NCBI RefSeq assembly: GCF_000379105.1
Contig: NZ_KB900609.1
Coordinates: 3,962,802 to 4,026,801, forward strand
Reading direction: 5' to 3'
Length of the DNA stretch: 64,000 nucleotides
From: Methylobacterium sp. WSM2598
GTDB lineage: Bacteria > Pseudomonadota > Alphaproteobacteria > Rhizobiales > Beijerinckiaceae
The stretch's first letter is position 1. Every line of letters starts with the position of its first letter. This document shows, in pieces, positions 53,656 through 61,584 of this stretch. Under the pieces are notes generated by a model. It had not been told where the DNA came from and made no database searches. It saw only the letters and a list, made by a program, of their open reading frames with translations. The translations under genes and the position numbers were made by a program.

Positions 53656-54710
53656 TCGATCTCGGGCCGGTAGAGCCGGTCGAGCAGCACCTTGGCCACC
53701 GCCATCAGCGGCAGGGCGAGGGCGATGCCCCACAGCCCGAGCAGCACGCCGAGCAGGATCTGCCCGGCGAAGATCGTCGCGGGCGGGATGTCGAGGGCGC
53801 GCTTCTGGATGAAGGGCGTGAGCACGTAGCTCTCCAGCGCCTGGACCAGCAGGTAGATGGCGAGGCCGCCGAGCGCCCCCTTCAGGCCCTGGGCGAGCCC
53901 GGCCAGCACGATCACCAGCCCGGCCACGAGCGCGCCGACCGTCGGGATGAAGCAGAGCAGCCCCGCCTGGAGGCCGAGGATCAGCGCCCCGTCGAGGCCG
54001 AGCAGGGACAGGCCGAGCCAGACGCAGACGAAGATCGCCGCCATGATCGCGAGCTGGCCGAAGAGCCAGTGCCGCAGCGTCTCCCCGGTCGCGTCCAGGA
54101 TCTCGGCGGCGCGGGAGCGGTGGCGGCGGGGGACGAAGCGCAGCATCCCTTCCCGGTAGGCGGCCGGCTGGGCCGCCAGGAACAGCCCGAGGGCCACCAC
54201 CACGAACAGGTTGCCGATCGCTCCGAAGACCCGCACGGCGATCATCGAGGCCTGCCCCAGCATCCGGCCCGCCTCCGACAGGAGGGCGCTCGGATTCGGC
54301 AGGGCGCCGCGGGCGGCCCCCTCCTTCGCGGCCCCCTCCCCGCCCGCGAGGTCGAGGTCGCGCGTGTCGATGCCGCGCGTCCTGAGCCAGCCGCGAACCG
54401 TCTCGGTCTGCTGCTTCAGGGTCTGGCCGAGCGTGTCCGCCTGGGCCGCCACCGTCGCGCCCCCGAACCCGGCGAGGCCGAGGACGAGGCCGGCGAGGAG
54501 CACGCTCACGAGCGCGAGGCGCGCGCCGTGGCCGAGCGGCAGGACTTGGCCGAGGAGGCGCGCCAGCCCGTCCAGGAAGACGCCGAACAGGATGCCGGCG
54601 AAGATCAGCAGCAGCGTGTCCGCCGCCTGCCACGTCAGCCCGAGCCCGGCCGCGAACAGCACGACCCCGATCCCCGCGAGCAGCCGCGGCCGCACCCCCG
54701 CCTCCGTCAT
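53649..54710 (-). CDS. AI-2E family (UPF0118) membrane transporter
   Basis: 353 residues from ATG 54710 with about eight helices: two near the N-terminus (L-L-A-G-I-G-V-V-L-F-A-A-G, L-L-L-I-F-A-G-I-L-F-G-V-F), a soluble middle part, and the conserved C-terminal block F-I-P-T-V-G-A, I-Y-L-L-V-Q-A-L-E-S-Y-V-L-T-P, L-G-V-L-L-G-L-W-G-I. This family exports or exchanges small solutes; the name comes from one member. The substrate is unknown. A repeat overlaps its stop region. Confidence 0.92.
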   Translation of the reverse strand: MTEAGVRPRLLAGIGVVLFAAGLGLTWQAADTLLLIFAGILFGVFLDGLARLLGQVLPLGHGARLALVSVLLAGLVLGLAGFGGATVAAQADTLGQTLKQQTETVRGWLRTRGIDTRDLDLAGGEGAAKEGAARGALPNPSALLSEAGRMLGQASMIAVRVFGAIGNLFVVVALGLFLAAQPAAYREGMLRFVPRRHRSRAAEILDATGETLRHWLFGQLAIMAAIFVCVWLGLSLLGLDGALILGLQAGLLCFIPTVGALVAGLVIVLAGLAQGLKGALGGLAIYLLVQALESYVLTPFIQKRALDIPPATIFAGQILLGVLLGLWGIALALPLMAVAKVLLDRLYRPEIEA

Positions 54711-54813
54711 GAACCGATCCTCTCCGGGCACCGCGCAGGGGGCGCTCACTGCGCGGCAAGATAGGCCGGCCGGCCGCGATGTCCCGCCGGGGAGGACCGC
54801 CCGCCGGACCCCG

Positions 54814-55269
54814 CTACCAGCGCCCGGCCGCCGCCTCGTCCTGCGCCGTGGCCTCGACCCAGCCCCCCACCGTCCCGTCGCGCAGGTGCTCGCGCTTCCA
54901 GAACGGCGCCCGGGTCTTGAGGTAGTCCATCAGGAAACTCGCCGCCGCGAAGGCCGCCTCGCGGTGTGCCGAGGCCGTCAGCACCAGGACGATGCCCTCC
55001 CCCGGCCGGATCCGCCCGTGGCGGTGGATCACCGTCACCCCGTCGAGCGGCCAGCGCCGGGCGGCCTCGTCGAGCACCCGCCCGACCTCCTCCTCCGCCA
55101 TGCCCGGGTAATGCTCCAGTTCGAGGGCGGCGAGGCGCCCGCCCTCGTCCCGGCACAGGCCCGTGAAGCTGACGACCGCCCCCGCCCGGCCGTCCGTCGC
55201 GGCGGACAGGGCGGCGATCTCGGCCGCGACGTCGAAGGGGTCGGACTGGATGCTCAGGCGCGGGATCAT
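54814..55269 (-). CDS. moaE: Molybdopterin synthase catalytic subunit MoaE
   Basis: 151 residues from ATG 55269. MoaE motifs: G-A-V-V-S-F-T-G-L-C-R-D, L-E-L-E-H-Y-P-G-M-A-E, V-T-V-I-H-R-H-G-R-I-R-P-G-E, and the catalytic-Lys block F-L-M-D-Y-L-K-T-R-A-P-F-W-K-R-E. It transfers sulfur carried by MoaD onto precursor Z to form molybdopterin. moaD is not adjacent. A modA gene for molybdate uptake lies 1.4 kb away. Confidence 0.97.
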   Translation of the reverse strand: MIPRLSIQSDPFDVAAEIAALSAATDGRAGAVVSFTGLCRDEGGRLAALELEHYPGMAEEEVGRVLDEAARRWPLDGVTVIHRHGRIRPGEGIVLVLTASAHREAAFAAASFLMDYLKTRAPFWKREHLRDGTVGGWVEATAQDEAAAGRW

Positions 55270-55289
55270 GCGGGCTCCCCAAGCCGAGC

Positions 55290-55396
55290 TGCGCCGGGCA
55301 ACTCTGCTTCGCTCTTGTTCTTGCATCATTTTCGCTGACGCGGTGCTTCGGTTCGCCGGCGAACCGGCGACCCCTTCGGCGCATGATGCTTAGCAC
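55290..55396. repeat. Dispersed palindromic repeat, family A
   Basis: CTCTGCTTCGCTCTTGTTCT, TGCATCATTTTCGCTGACGC, GGTGCTTCGGTTCGCCGGCG, AACCGGCGACCCCTTCGGCG, CATGATGCTTAGC. It matches the copy at 3517-3630 over its length, including the extra GACGCGGT-CTTCGGTTC insertion that the copy at 41213 lacks. It lies upstream of moaE. Confidence 0.85.
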
Positions 55397-55446
55397 GGCC
55401 CGCCCGGCGGCGCGATCGGGGCTGGCCCCGCACCGGGCCGCGGTGC

Positions 55447-56517
55447 ATGAAGCCCGGGGCCCCGTGCGGGGCCGGCCCCGACGCGAGTGTCCCCGTGCGC
55501 CCCGACCTGCTGCTTCCCTACGACGGCACCGAGCCGGCCTTCGCCACCCCGCCGGCCCGCTGCGGGCGGCGCAGCACGGTGATCGGCCGCACCAGCCTCG
55601 GCGCCGGGGCGTGGCTCGGCGACGCCGCGGTGATCCGCGGCGACGGCCACGATGTCATCGCGGGCGACGGCCTCTGGCTCGGGCCGCGGGCGACGCTCCA
55701 CATCGCCCAGGACAAGTACCCCTGCATCCTGGGCGACCGGGTCACGGTCGGGCGCAACGCCGTCGTGCATGCCTGCACGGTCGGGGACGATTGCGTGGTC
55801 GAGGACGATTGCGTCGTGCTCGACGGCTCCGTGGTCGAGGACGGGGTGGTGATCGAGGCCGGCAGCACCGTCTATCCCCGCTCGACCCTCGCGGCGGGCC
55901 TGCTCTACGCGGGCTCGCCCGCCGCGCCCCTGCGCCGGCTCGCCGCGGGCGAGGCCGCCGCCCGGGCCGCGCGCCTGCGCGCCGGCCCCGCGGCGGCCGT
56001 GCCGGCGGCGGCCCCGGGCCATCCCGCGCCCGCCGTGTTCGTCGCCCTGAGCGCGCGCCTCGCCGGGCCGGTCGACCTCGCCCCGGGGGCCAGCATCTTC
56101 TTCGGTTGCGACCTCGACGCGGCGGCCGGGCCGATCGCGGTCGGCCCGAACGCGAACGTGCAGGACAACAGCGTCCTGCGCCCCCTCGGGGCCGGGCTGG
56201 TGATCGAGCGGGACACCACCCTCGGCCACAACGTGGTGGCGGCGGACGGGCGGATCGGCCCGCGCAGCCTCGTCGGCATCGGGGCCGTCCTCGCCCCCGG
56301 CACCGTCGTGGGCGAGGACGTGCTGGTCGCGGCCGGAACCGTTACCGCGGCGGGCCAAGTGCTGGAACCCGGCTGGCTCTGGGGCGGACGCCCGGCGCGC
56401 CGCCTCGCGCCGCTCGACGCGGGCAAGCGCGAGATGATGCGCCGCATCGTCGAGCAATATGCCGGCTACGGCCGCCGCTACCGCAAGGCCCAGATCGCGC
56501 TTTCACCGGAGGCCTGA
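55447..56517 (+). CDS. Duplicated left-handed beta-helix protein, gamma-carbonic-anhydrase-like
   Basis: 356 residues holding two hexapeptide-repeat domains. The first (about 35-165) has I-G-R-T-S-L-G-A-G-A-W-L-G-D-A-A-V-I-R-G-D, H-I-A-Q-D-K-Y-P-C-I-L-G-D, and V-V-H-A-C-T-V-G. The second (about 215-340) has A-N-V-Q-D-N-S-V-L, L-G-H-N-V-V-A-A-D-G-R-I-G and L-V-G-I-G-A-V-L-A-P. In gamma-carbonic anhydrases each subunit has one such domain and three His per zinc site; here His is seen at several but not all positions. It may be a pseudo-trimer half or a non-catalytic homologue. Function open. Confidence 0.8.
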   Translation: MKPGAPCGAGPDASVPVRPDLLLPYDGTEPAFATPPARCGRRSTVIGRTSLGAGAWLGDAAVIRGDGHDVIAGDGLWLGPRATLHIAQDKYPCILGDRVTVGRNAVVHACTVGDDCVVEDDCVVLDGSVVEDGVVIEAGSTVYPRSTLAAGLLYAGSPAAPLRRLAAGEAAARAARLRAGPAAAVPAAAPGHPAPAVFVALSARLAGPVDLAPGASIFFGCDLDAAAGPIAVGPNANVQDNSVLRPLGAGLVIERDTTLGHNVVAADGRIGPRSLVGIGAVLAPGTVVGEDVLVAAGTVTAAGQVLEPGWLWGGRPARRLAPLDAGKREMMRRIVEQYAGYGRRYRKAQIALSPEA

Positions 56518-56663
56518 TCGCAACGGCCCGGGATGCGGACGCATCGGGCCGTCGACCGTCTCGCCTGCTCGGCACCACGCCAAGGGCTTGGTGAGAAGAA
56601 TGGCTCGGCGCACATTCGAGAACCGACCCAACGGTCACGAGACATGACCGCTGGGATGAGGGG

Positions 56664-57452
56664 TCAGGAGCGGCCGGCCGGCGAGGCCAGCAGCGTGAAG
56701 CCCTGCCGCTCGAAGGCGGCCCGCGCCTCGGGCCCGCGCAGGTCCGCGAGCAGCGCGGGCGCGTCCGGGTGGGTGGAGGCCGCGACCTGCGCGAGCGGGT
56801 AGACGATGGGCGGGTGGCTGTCGGCCGGGAAGGTCGCCACCACCCGCACCCCCGCATCCGCCACCGCGTCGGTGGCGTAGACGATCCCGAGCGGCGCCTC
56901 GCCCCGCGAGACGAGGAGGAGCGCGGCGCGCACGCTCTCGGCCTGGGCCACCCGGTCCTTCACGCCCTCCCAGGCGCCCAGATGGGTGAGTGCCGCCTTG
57001 CCGTACTTGCCGGCCGGCACCGCCTCGACATGGCCCATCGCCAGCCGCCCTGAGCCGAGCGCGGCCCGCAGGTCGAGGCCGGGCGCCAGCGCGACGGAGA
57101 CGGTCGAGTCCCGGGGGGCGACGAGGACGAGGCGGTTGCCGAGGAGATCGACCCGCGTCCCCGGCCGGATCAGGTTCCGGGCGGCCACGTAATCCATCCA
57201 GTCGAGATCCGCCGTGAAGAACAGGTCGGCGGGCGCGCCCGCCTCGATCTGCTTGGCGAGCGTGTTCGAGGCGGCGTAGGAGGCGCGGGCCGCCTTGCCG
57301 GTGCGGCGCGACCAGGATTGCAGCGCCTCGTCGAGGGCGTTCTTCAGGCTCGCCGCCGCGAAGACCAGCACGGGCGGACCCTCGGCCCGCGCGCCCCACG
57401 CGAGGCCGAGCCCCGCCAGCCCCAGGATGACGCCCCGCCGAGTGAGCCGCAT
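56664..57452 (-). CDS. modA: Molybdate ABC transporter substrate-binding protein ModA
   Basis: 262 residues from ATG 57452. A signal peptide with T-R-R-G-V-I-L (Tat-like twin Arg) ends at A-R-A-E. ModA motifs follow: V-F-A-A-A-S-L-K-N-A-L near the start, A-S-N-T-L-A-K-Q-I-E-A-G-A-P-A-D-L-F-F, and the ligand region G-I-V-Y-A-T-D-A. It binds molybdate or tungstate in the periplasm. modB and modC are not beside it. Immediately upstream is a 16-bp tandem repeat array. Confidence 0.94.
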   Translation of the reverse strand: MRLTRRGVILGLAGLGLAWGARAEGPPVLVFAAASLKNALDEALQSWSRRTGKAARASYAASNTLAKQIEAGAPADLFFTADLDWMDYVAARNLIRPGTRVDLLGNRLVLVAPRDSTVSVALAPGLDLRAALGSGRLAMGHVEAVPAGKYGKAALTHLGAWEGVKDRVAQAESVRAALLLVSRGEAPLGIVYATDAVADAGVRVVATFPADSHPPIVYPLAQVAASTHPDAPALLADLRGPEARAAFERQGFTLLASPAGRS

Positions 57453-57499
57453 GGATCCCGTCCGTCGCTGATGCGGCCTCACCATAGGTCACCTGCGGG

Positions 57500-57605
57500 C
57501 TTCGGCCAAGCGCCACTTCGGCCAAGCGCCACTTCGGCCAAGCGCCACTTCGGCCATGCGCCACTTCGGCCATGCGCCACTTCGGCTGCGGCTTCGGCCA
57601 AGCGC
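57500..57605. repeat. 16-bp tandem repeat, about six copies, upstream of modA
   Basis: Units of CTTCGGCCAAGCGCCA (some with CATGCG) run from 57500, and the last two are degenerate. The array begins 48 bp before the modA start and occupies the position of its promoter or leader. Confidence 0.92.
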
Positions 57606-57631
57606 GGACGCGGACGACCCTGCCGGCCGCC

Positions 57632-57853
57632 TCAGGAGGAGCCGGCGGCCGGGTCCGTCCTGCTTGCGGAGGCGAGCTCGGCCCGGTGCAGGCGGCTGAG
57701 CAGCACGAGCAGGTGCCCTGGCAGCGCGGTCTCCTCGCCGGTGAGCGGCGGGCGCGGGCGCTCGCGGCGCTCGGCCCGGCGGATCGTCCGGGGGGGAGGG
57801 GATGACACGGGGTCCTCAAAGCGACGAAGGGGATCACGAACTCGCACGCGCAT
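57632..57853 (-). CDS. Small basic hypothetical protein, 73 residues
   Basis: From ATG 57853, with GGAAGG 8 nt upstream. M-R-V-R-V-R-D-P-L-R-R-F-E-D-P-V, then a Pro/Arg-rich part and L-P-G-H-L-L-V-L-L-S-R-L-H-R-A-E-L. Codon bias is acceptable. No family recognised. It lies in the same direction as modA but upstream of the tandem repeats. Confidence 0.45.
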   Translation of the reverse strand: MRVRVRDPLRRFEDPVSSPPPRTIRRAERRERPRPPLTGEETALPGHLLVLLSRLHRAELASASRTDPAAGSS

Positions 57854-58018
57854 CGCGATGTCCTTCCGGGCCCGGCTTCTGCGGCCGGCGCGGCAAGAAC
57901 GCGGCGTTCCTGCCGCGGTTCCCGCCATTTGTGCCGGCGCGGCGTGGCGGCGCGGTGACGCCGCGCACGCGACCGGCGGCCGGTGGCGGGGCGGCGCCCC
58001 GGGTGGTAGATCCCGCGC

Positions 58019-58948
58019 ATGCTCGAAGGCCTCCCGCCCCACCGCCCGACCCACGTGCTGCGCCTCGACACCAGCGAGCGCGGCGCGCGCGCCATGACCG
58101 ACCTCCTCGGGGAGGTCTTCGACCCGACCGAGACCGCGGTCGCGGCCTTCGAGGCGGAGGACGGCGTCACGTGGCGCCTCGAAGCCTATTTCTCGGAGGA
58201 GCCGGACGAGGAGGCGGTGCGCGAGCTGATCCGGCCGCTGGTCGGGGACGCGGCCGACCGGGCGGTCTTCGCGGCGATCGACCAGCAGGATTGGGTGCGG
58301 GCCTCCCTGGAGGGGCTCAAGCCCGTGCGGGCCGGCCGGGTGCTGGTGCACGGCGCGCACGACCGCGCGCGGGTGCACCCGAACGACGCGGCGATCGAGA
58401 TCGAGGCGGCGCTCGCCTTCGGCACCGGCCATCACGGCACGACGTTGGGCTGCCTGCTCGCCCTGGTCGACCGGCTCCGGCACGGCCGGCCGCGCCGCAT
58501 CCTCGATGTGGGCACCGGGACGGGCATCCTCGCCCTCGCGGCGGCGCGCCTGCTGCGCGCCCGCGTGGTGGCGGGCGACCTCGACCCGGAGGCGGTCGCG
58601 ACGGCCCGCAGCAACGCGGCCCTGAACGGGCTCACGCCCTTCCTCACCCTCTACGAGGGGCCGGGCGTGCGCGACGCGAGGGCGAACCTGCCGCGCCGCT
58701 TCGACCTTGTCTTCGCCAACATCCTGGCGCGGCCGCTCACCCGCCTCGCCCCCTCCCTGACCCGGGTGGTGGCGCCCGGGGGCACCCTGGTCCTCTCGGG
58801 CCTGATCGCGCGCGACGTTCCGGGCGTACTCGCGGCCTACGCGGCCCAGGGCTTCCGGCTGCGCCGCCAGCGGATGATCGAGGGCTGGGCCACCCTGGAA
58901 TTGCGGCGCGGCGGCGCCGCGCCCCGGCCCCGCGCGGGCCGGCGCTGA
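58019..58948 (+). CDS. prmA: Ribosomal protein L11 methyltransferase PrmA
   Basis: 309 residues. The PrmA pattern is clear: E-A-A-L-A-F-G-T-G-H-H-G-T-T, the SAM motif I-L-D-V-G-T-G-T-G-I-L-A, then D-L-D-P-E-A-V, and the catalytic N-I-L-A-R-P-L. An N-terminal alpha/beta domain binds L11. The enzyme trimethylates L11 and is dispensable in many bacteria. Confidence 0.95.
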   Translation: MLEGLPPHRPTHVLRLDTSERGARAMTDLLGEVFDPTETAVAAFEAEDGVTWRLEAYFSEEPDEEAVRELIRPLVGDAADRAVFAAIDQQDWVRASLEGLKPVRAGRVLVHGAHDRARVHPNDAAIEIEAALAFGTGHHGTTLGCLLALVDRLRHGRPRRILDVGTGTGILALAAARLLRARVVAGDLDPEAVATARSNAALNGLTPFLTLYEGPGVRDARANLPRRFDLVFANILARPLTRLAPSLTRVVAPGGTLVLSGLIARDVPGVLAAYAAQGFRLRRQRMIEGWATLELRRGGAAPRPRAGRR

Positions 58949-58989
58949 CCCGCGCGGCCGAGCGATCCCGCCGTGGCCGCCCCCCGCGG

Positions 58990-59096
58990 TTCATCCGCTG
59001 TCCGGCCGATCACTTCGGGACAGCGGATGACACGCGCGGCGCTTGAGCGACGCCGACATCCGCATGGCGACGCAATCCGTCGGATCTCGGATCACA
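58990..59096. repeat. Hairpin plus family B unit
   Basis: ATCCGCTGTCCGGCCGATCA-CTTCGGGACAGCGGAT forms a hairpin, followed by ACACGCGCGGCGCTTGAGCG, ACGCCGACATCCGCATGGCG, ACGCAATCCGTCGGATCTCG. It has the same arrangement as 42600-42775 and lies between prmA and the MarR-GNAT gene. Confidence 0.9.
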
Positions 59097-59967
59097 GGCT
59101 CTTCTCGAAGAAGTGATCGGGATAGGGGTCGTCGTTGAACCGCCCGATCTCGACCCAGCCGGTGCCGCGGTAGAGCGCCAGCGCCTCCGGCAGCGCGCTG
59201 TGGGTGTCGAGGCGCAGGGTGCGGATCGAGAGGTCGCGGGCGGCCTCCTCGGCCGCCGTCATGAGGCGCCGGCCGAGGCCGAGGCCGCGGGCGGCCGGCG
59301 ACACCCAGAGCCGCTTGATCTCCGCCAGCGCGCCCCCGCTTCCCTTCAGGCCGACGCAGCCGAGGGGCAGCCCGTCCGACAGCGCGACCAGGAAGGCGCC
59401 GCGCGGGCGGGTCATGTCCTGCGCGTCCGGATCGCGCGAGAGCGCCACGTCGAAGCCCCGCGCGAAGCGGCGGGCGAGTTCGGCGTAGTAGGCCTCCAGG
59501 CAGCGGCGCGCCGCCGCGCCGCGCGGGTCGGCCTCCTCGATGCGGATCCGGTCGCGGCCGAGGACCGAGGCGATGAGGTCCATGGCGGCGAGCAGCGGCT
59601 CCGGATCGGGCGCGCGCCCGAGGATGGCGGCGGCCTGCGCGTCGGAGAGCGCCTCGTAGGCCTCGAACTCGCGGCGGCCCGCCCGCGTCAGGGCGACGAC
59701 CCGGCGGCGCGCATCGGCCGGGTGGGGCGAGGTGGAGACCAGCCCCTCCTCCTCCAGGCCGCGCAGCAGCCGGCTCATCAGGCCGGAATCGAGCTGCAGA
59801 TCCTCCCGCAGGCCGCCGAGATCGGTCTGCCCGTGCCCAATCGCGTTGAGCACCCGGGCGGCGCCGAGGGGCCGGCCCCGCCCGAGGAACGAATCGTCGA
59901 GCGCCCCCACCTCGGCGGTCACTGCCCGGCTGAAGCGGCGCAAGCGGGCAATGGCGTCGGTCGTCAT
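59092..59967 (-). CDS. MarR-type regulator fused to a GNAT acetyltransferase
   Basis: 291 residues. Residues 1-135 are a MarR winged helix (L-G-A-A-R-V-L-N-A-I-G, then L-D-S-G-L-M-S-R-L-L-R-G-L-E-E-E-G-L-V, and the wing D-A-R-R-R-V-V-A-L-T). Residues 140-290 are a GNAT fold with the acetyl-CoA loop A-A-R-G-L-G-L-G-R-R-L-M and L-Y-R-G-T-G-W-V near the end. Fusions of this kind are known from several proteobacteria. The start ATG 59967 has no ribosome site and directly abuts a perfect palindrome, so a leaderless transcript with autoregulation is likely. Confidence 0.92.
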   Translation of the reverse strand: MTTDAIARLRRFSRAVTAEVGALDDSFLGRGRPLGAARVLNAIGHGQTDLGGLREDLQLDSGLMSRLLRGLEEEGLVSTSPHPADARRRVVALTRAGRREFEAYEALSDAQAAAILGRAPDPEPLLAAMDLIASVLGRDRIRIEEADPRGAAARRCLEAYYAELARRFARGFDVALSRDPDAQDMTRPRGAFLVALSDGLPLGCVGLKGSGGALAEIKRLWVSPAARGLGLGRRLMTAAEEAARDLSIRTLRLDTHSALPEALALYRGTGWVEIGRFNDDPYPDHFFEKSL

Positions 59968-59991
59968 GATATCTGACTTTAGTCAGATATC
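59968..59991. promoter_or_regulatory. Perfect 11-2-11 palindrome, MarR-type operator
   Basis: GATATCTGACT-TT-AGTCAGATATC lies directly next to the start codon of the MarR-GNAT gene and about 230 bp before the amino-acid permease gene in the other direction. Its length and symmetry fit a MarR dimer. Control of its own gene is inferred from position. Confidence 0.8.
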
Positions 59992-60224
59992 CCGCGGCGT
60001 CAACGGTTGGCGGGGGACGGGCGCGATTCCCGGCGGATGCGCGATTGCCGATCGCGCCGGTTTGCGCCAAGTCGCTTAGGCCGGAAGGAAGCCCGGGCCC
60101 TGCACCGCCCGGGCACCGGCACGGAGGAGGCGGGCATGCGGACGGACAGGTCCCCGGATGGAGGGCGCCCGGGCGCGGGGGCGCGGCGCGCCCGGGTCTC
60201 GCGACGCCCGGCCGCCCGGCCCGC

Positions 60225-60896
60225 ATGAGCTACGAGTTCGAATTCGGCGAGGTCTTCGCCTCCTGGCCGGAGCTCGCCTGGGGCGCCCTCCACACCCTCG
60301 TCCTGTCGGGGCTCGCGATGGTGATCGGCATGGCGGTGGCGGTGCTCGGGGCGCTCGGCCGCACCTCCGGGCCGGCCTGGCTGAGCGGGCTGATCGGCGC
60401 CTACATCGAGGTCATCCGCAACACGCCGTTCCTGATCCAGATCTTCGTGATCTTCTTCGGCCTGCCCTCGCTCGGCCTGCGGCTCGACCCGGACAGCGCC
60501 GCGCTCCTCGCCCTCGTGGTCAATGTCGGGGCCTACGGCATCGAGATCATCCGGGCCGGGATCGAGAGCATCGACCACGGCCAGATCGAGGCCGGCCGCA
60601 CGCTCGGCCTGCGGCCGCTGCAGATCTTCCGCTACGTGGTGCTGAAGCCGGCCATCCAGGCGATCTACCCGTCGCTGACCAGCCAGTTCATCCTCCTGAT
60701 GCTGAATTCGAGCGTCTGCTCGGCGATCGCCGCGAGCGAGCTGACCGCGGCGGCGGGCGACATCCAGTCCCGCAACTTCCGCAGCTTCGAGGTCTACCTC
60801 GTGGTGACGGGGATCTATTTCGCGCTCTCGGTGGTGCTGTGGGGCCTGTTCGCCGGGATCGAGCGGGCCTTCCTGCGCAAGCCGAGCGCGCGGTAG
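60225..60896 (+). CDS. Polar amino-acid ABC permease, first subunit
   Basis: 223 residues from ATG 60225, with about five helices. It has the HisM/GlnP-type N-terminal H-T-L-V-L-S-G-L-A-M-V-I-G and the EAA loop E-A-G-R-T-L-G-L-R-P-L-Q-I-F-R-Y-V-V-L-K-P-A. I-E-V-I-R-N-T-P-F-L-I-Q-I-F is the classic conserved helix of this family. It forms the inner-membrane channel together with the next gene product. The gap from the MarR-GNAT palindrome (about 230 bp) has low coding potential. Confidence 0.93.
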   Translation: MSYEFEFGEVFASWPELAWGALHTLVLSGLAMVIGMAVAVLGALGRTSGPAWLSGLIGAYIEVIRNTPFLIQIFVIFFGLPSLGLRLDPDSAALLALVVNVGAYGIEIIRAGIESIDHGQIEAGRTLGLRPLQIFRYVVLKPAIQAIYPSLTSQFILLMLNSSVCSAIAASELTAAAGDIQSRNFRSFEVYLVVTGIYFALSVVLWGLFAGIERAFLRKPSAR

Positions 60897-60905
60897 GAGG
60901 CGCCG

Positions 60906-61556
60906 ATGCGGAGCCTGAGCCAAGGCGACATCCTGTTCATCCTGGCGGCCCTGCGCTGGACGCTGGCGCTCTCCCTGATCGCCTTCCTGGGCGGGGCGCT
61001 CGGCGGGGCGGCGGTGGCGCTCGCCCGCACGGGCGAGATCCGCGCGCTGCGCGCCCTCGCCTTCGCCTACATCAAGCTCTTCCAGGGCACGCCGCTCCTG
61101 ATGCAGCTCTTCCTGGCCTTCTTCGTGCCGGGGATCTTCGGGCTCTCGATCGATCCCTGGGGCGCGGCGGCGCTCGGCCTGTCGCTGCACGCCAGCGCCT
61201 TCCTGGGCGAGATCTGGCGCGGCGCCATCGAGACGGTGCCGCGCGGCCAGTGGCAGGCCGCCACCGCGCTCGGCCTCGGCTACTGGAACCGGACCGCCCT
61301 GGTGATCGTGCCGCAGGCGGTCCGCATCGCGGTCGCCCCGACCATCGGCTTCCTGGTGCAGCTGATCAAGGCGACCTCGCTCGCCTCGATCATCGGCTTC
61401 GTGGAGATCACCCGCGCCGCCCAGGTCATCAACAACGCCACCTTCCGGCCCTTCACGCTCTTCGGCCTGGTGGCGCTCGTCTATTTCGTGATCTGCTGGC
61501 CCCTCTCGGCCTATAGCCGGCGGATCGAGCGGAAGCTCGCGGTGGCGAGCCGCTGA
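60906..61556 (+). CDS. Polar amino-acid ABC permease, second subunit
   Basis: 216 residues from ATG 60906, with GGAGG just upstream. It has the same family signatures: Y-I-K-L-F-Q-G-T-P-L-L-M-Q-L-F-L, the EAA loop Q-W-Q-A-A-T-A-L-G-L-G-Y-W-N-R, and I-K-A-T-S-L-A-S-I-I-G near the end. It begins 9 bp after the first permease gene and so is co-translated. The two form a heterodimer. Confidence 0.94.
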   Translation: MRSLSQGDILFILAALRWTLALSLIAFLGGALGGAAVALARTGEIRALRALAFAYIKLFQGTPLLMQLFLAFFVPGIFGLSIDPWGAAALGLSLHASAFLGEIWRGAIETVPRGQWQAATALGLGYWNRTALVIVPQAVRIAVAPTIGFLVQLIKATSLASIIGFVEITRAAQVINNATFRPFTLFGLVALVYFVICWPLSAYSRRIERKLAVASR

Positions 61557-61584
61557 GGCGCGCCGCCCCCACAGGAGGAAGCCC

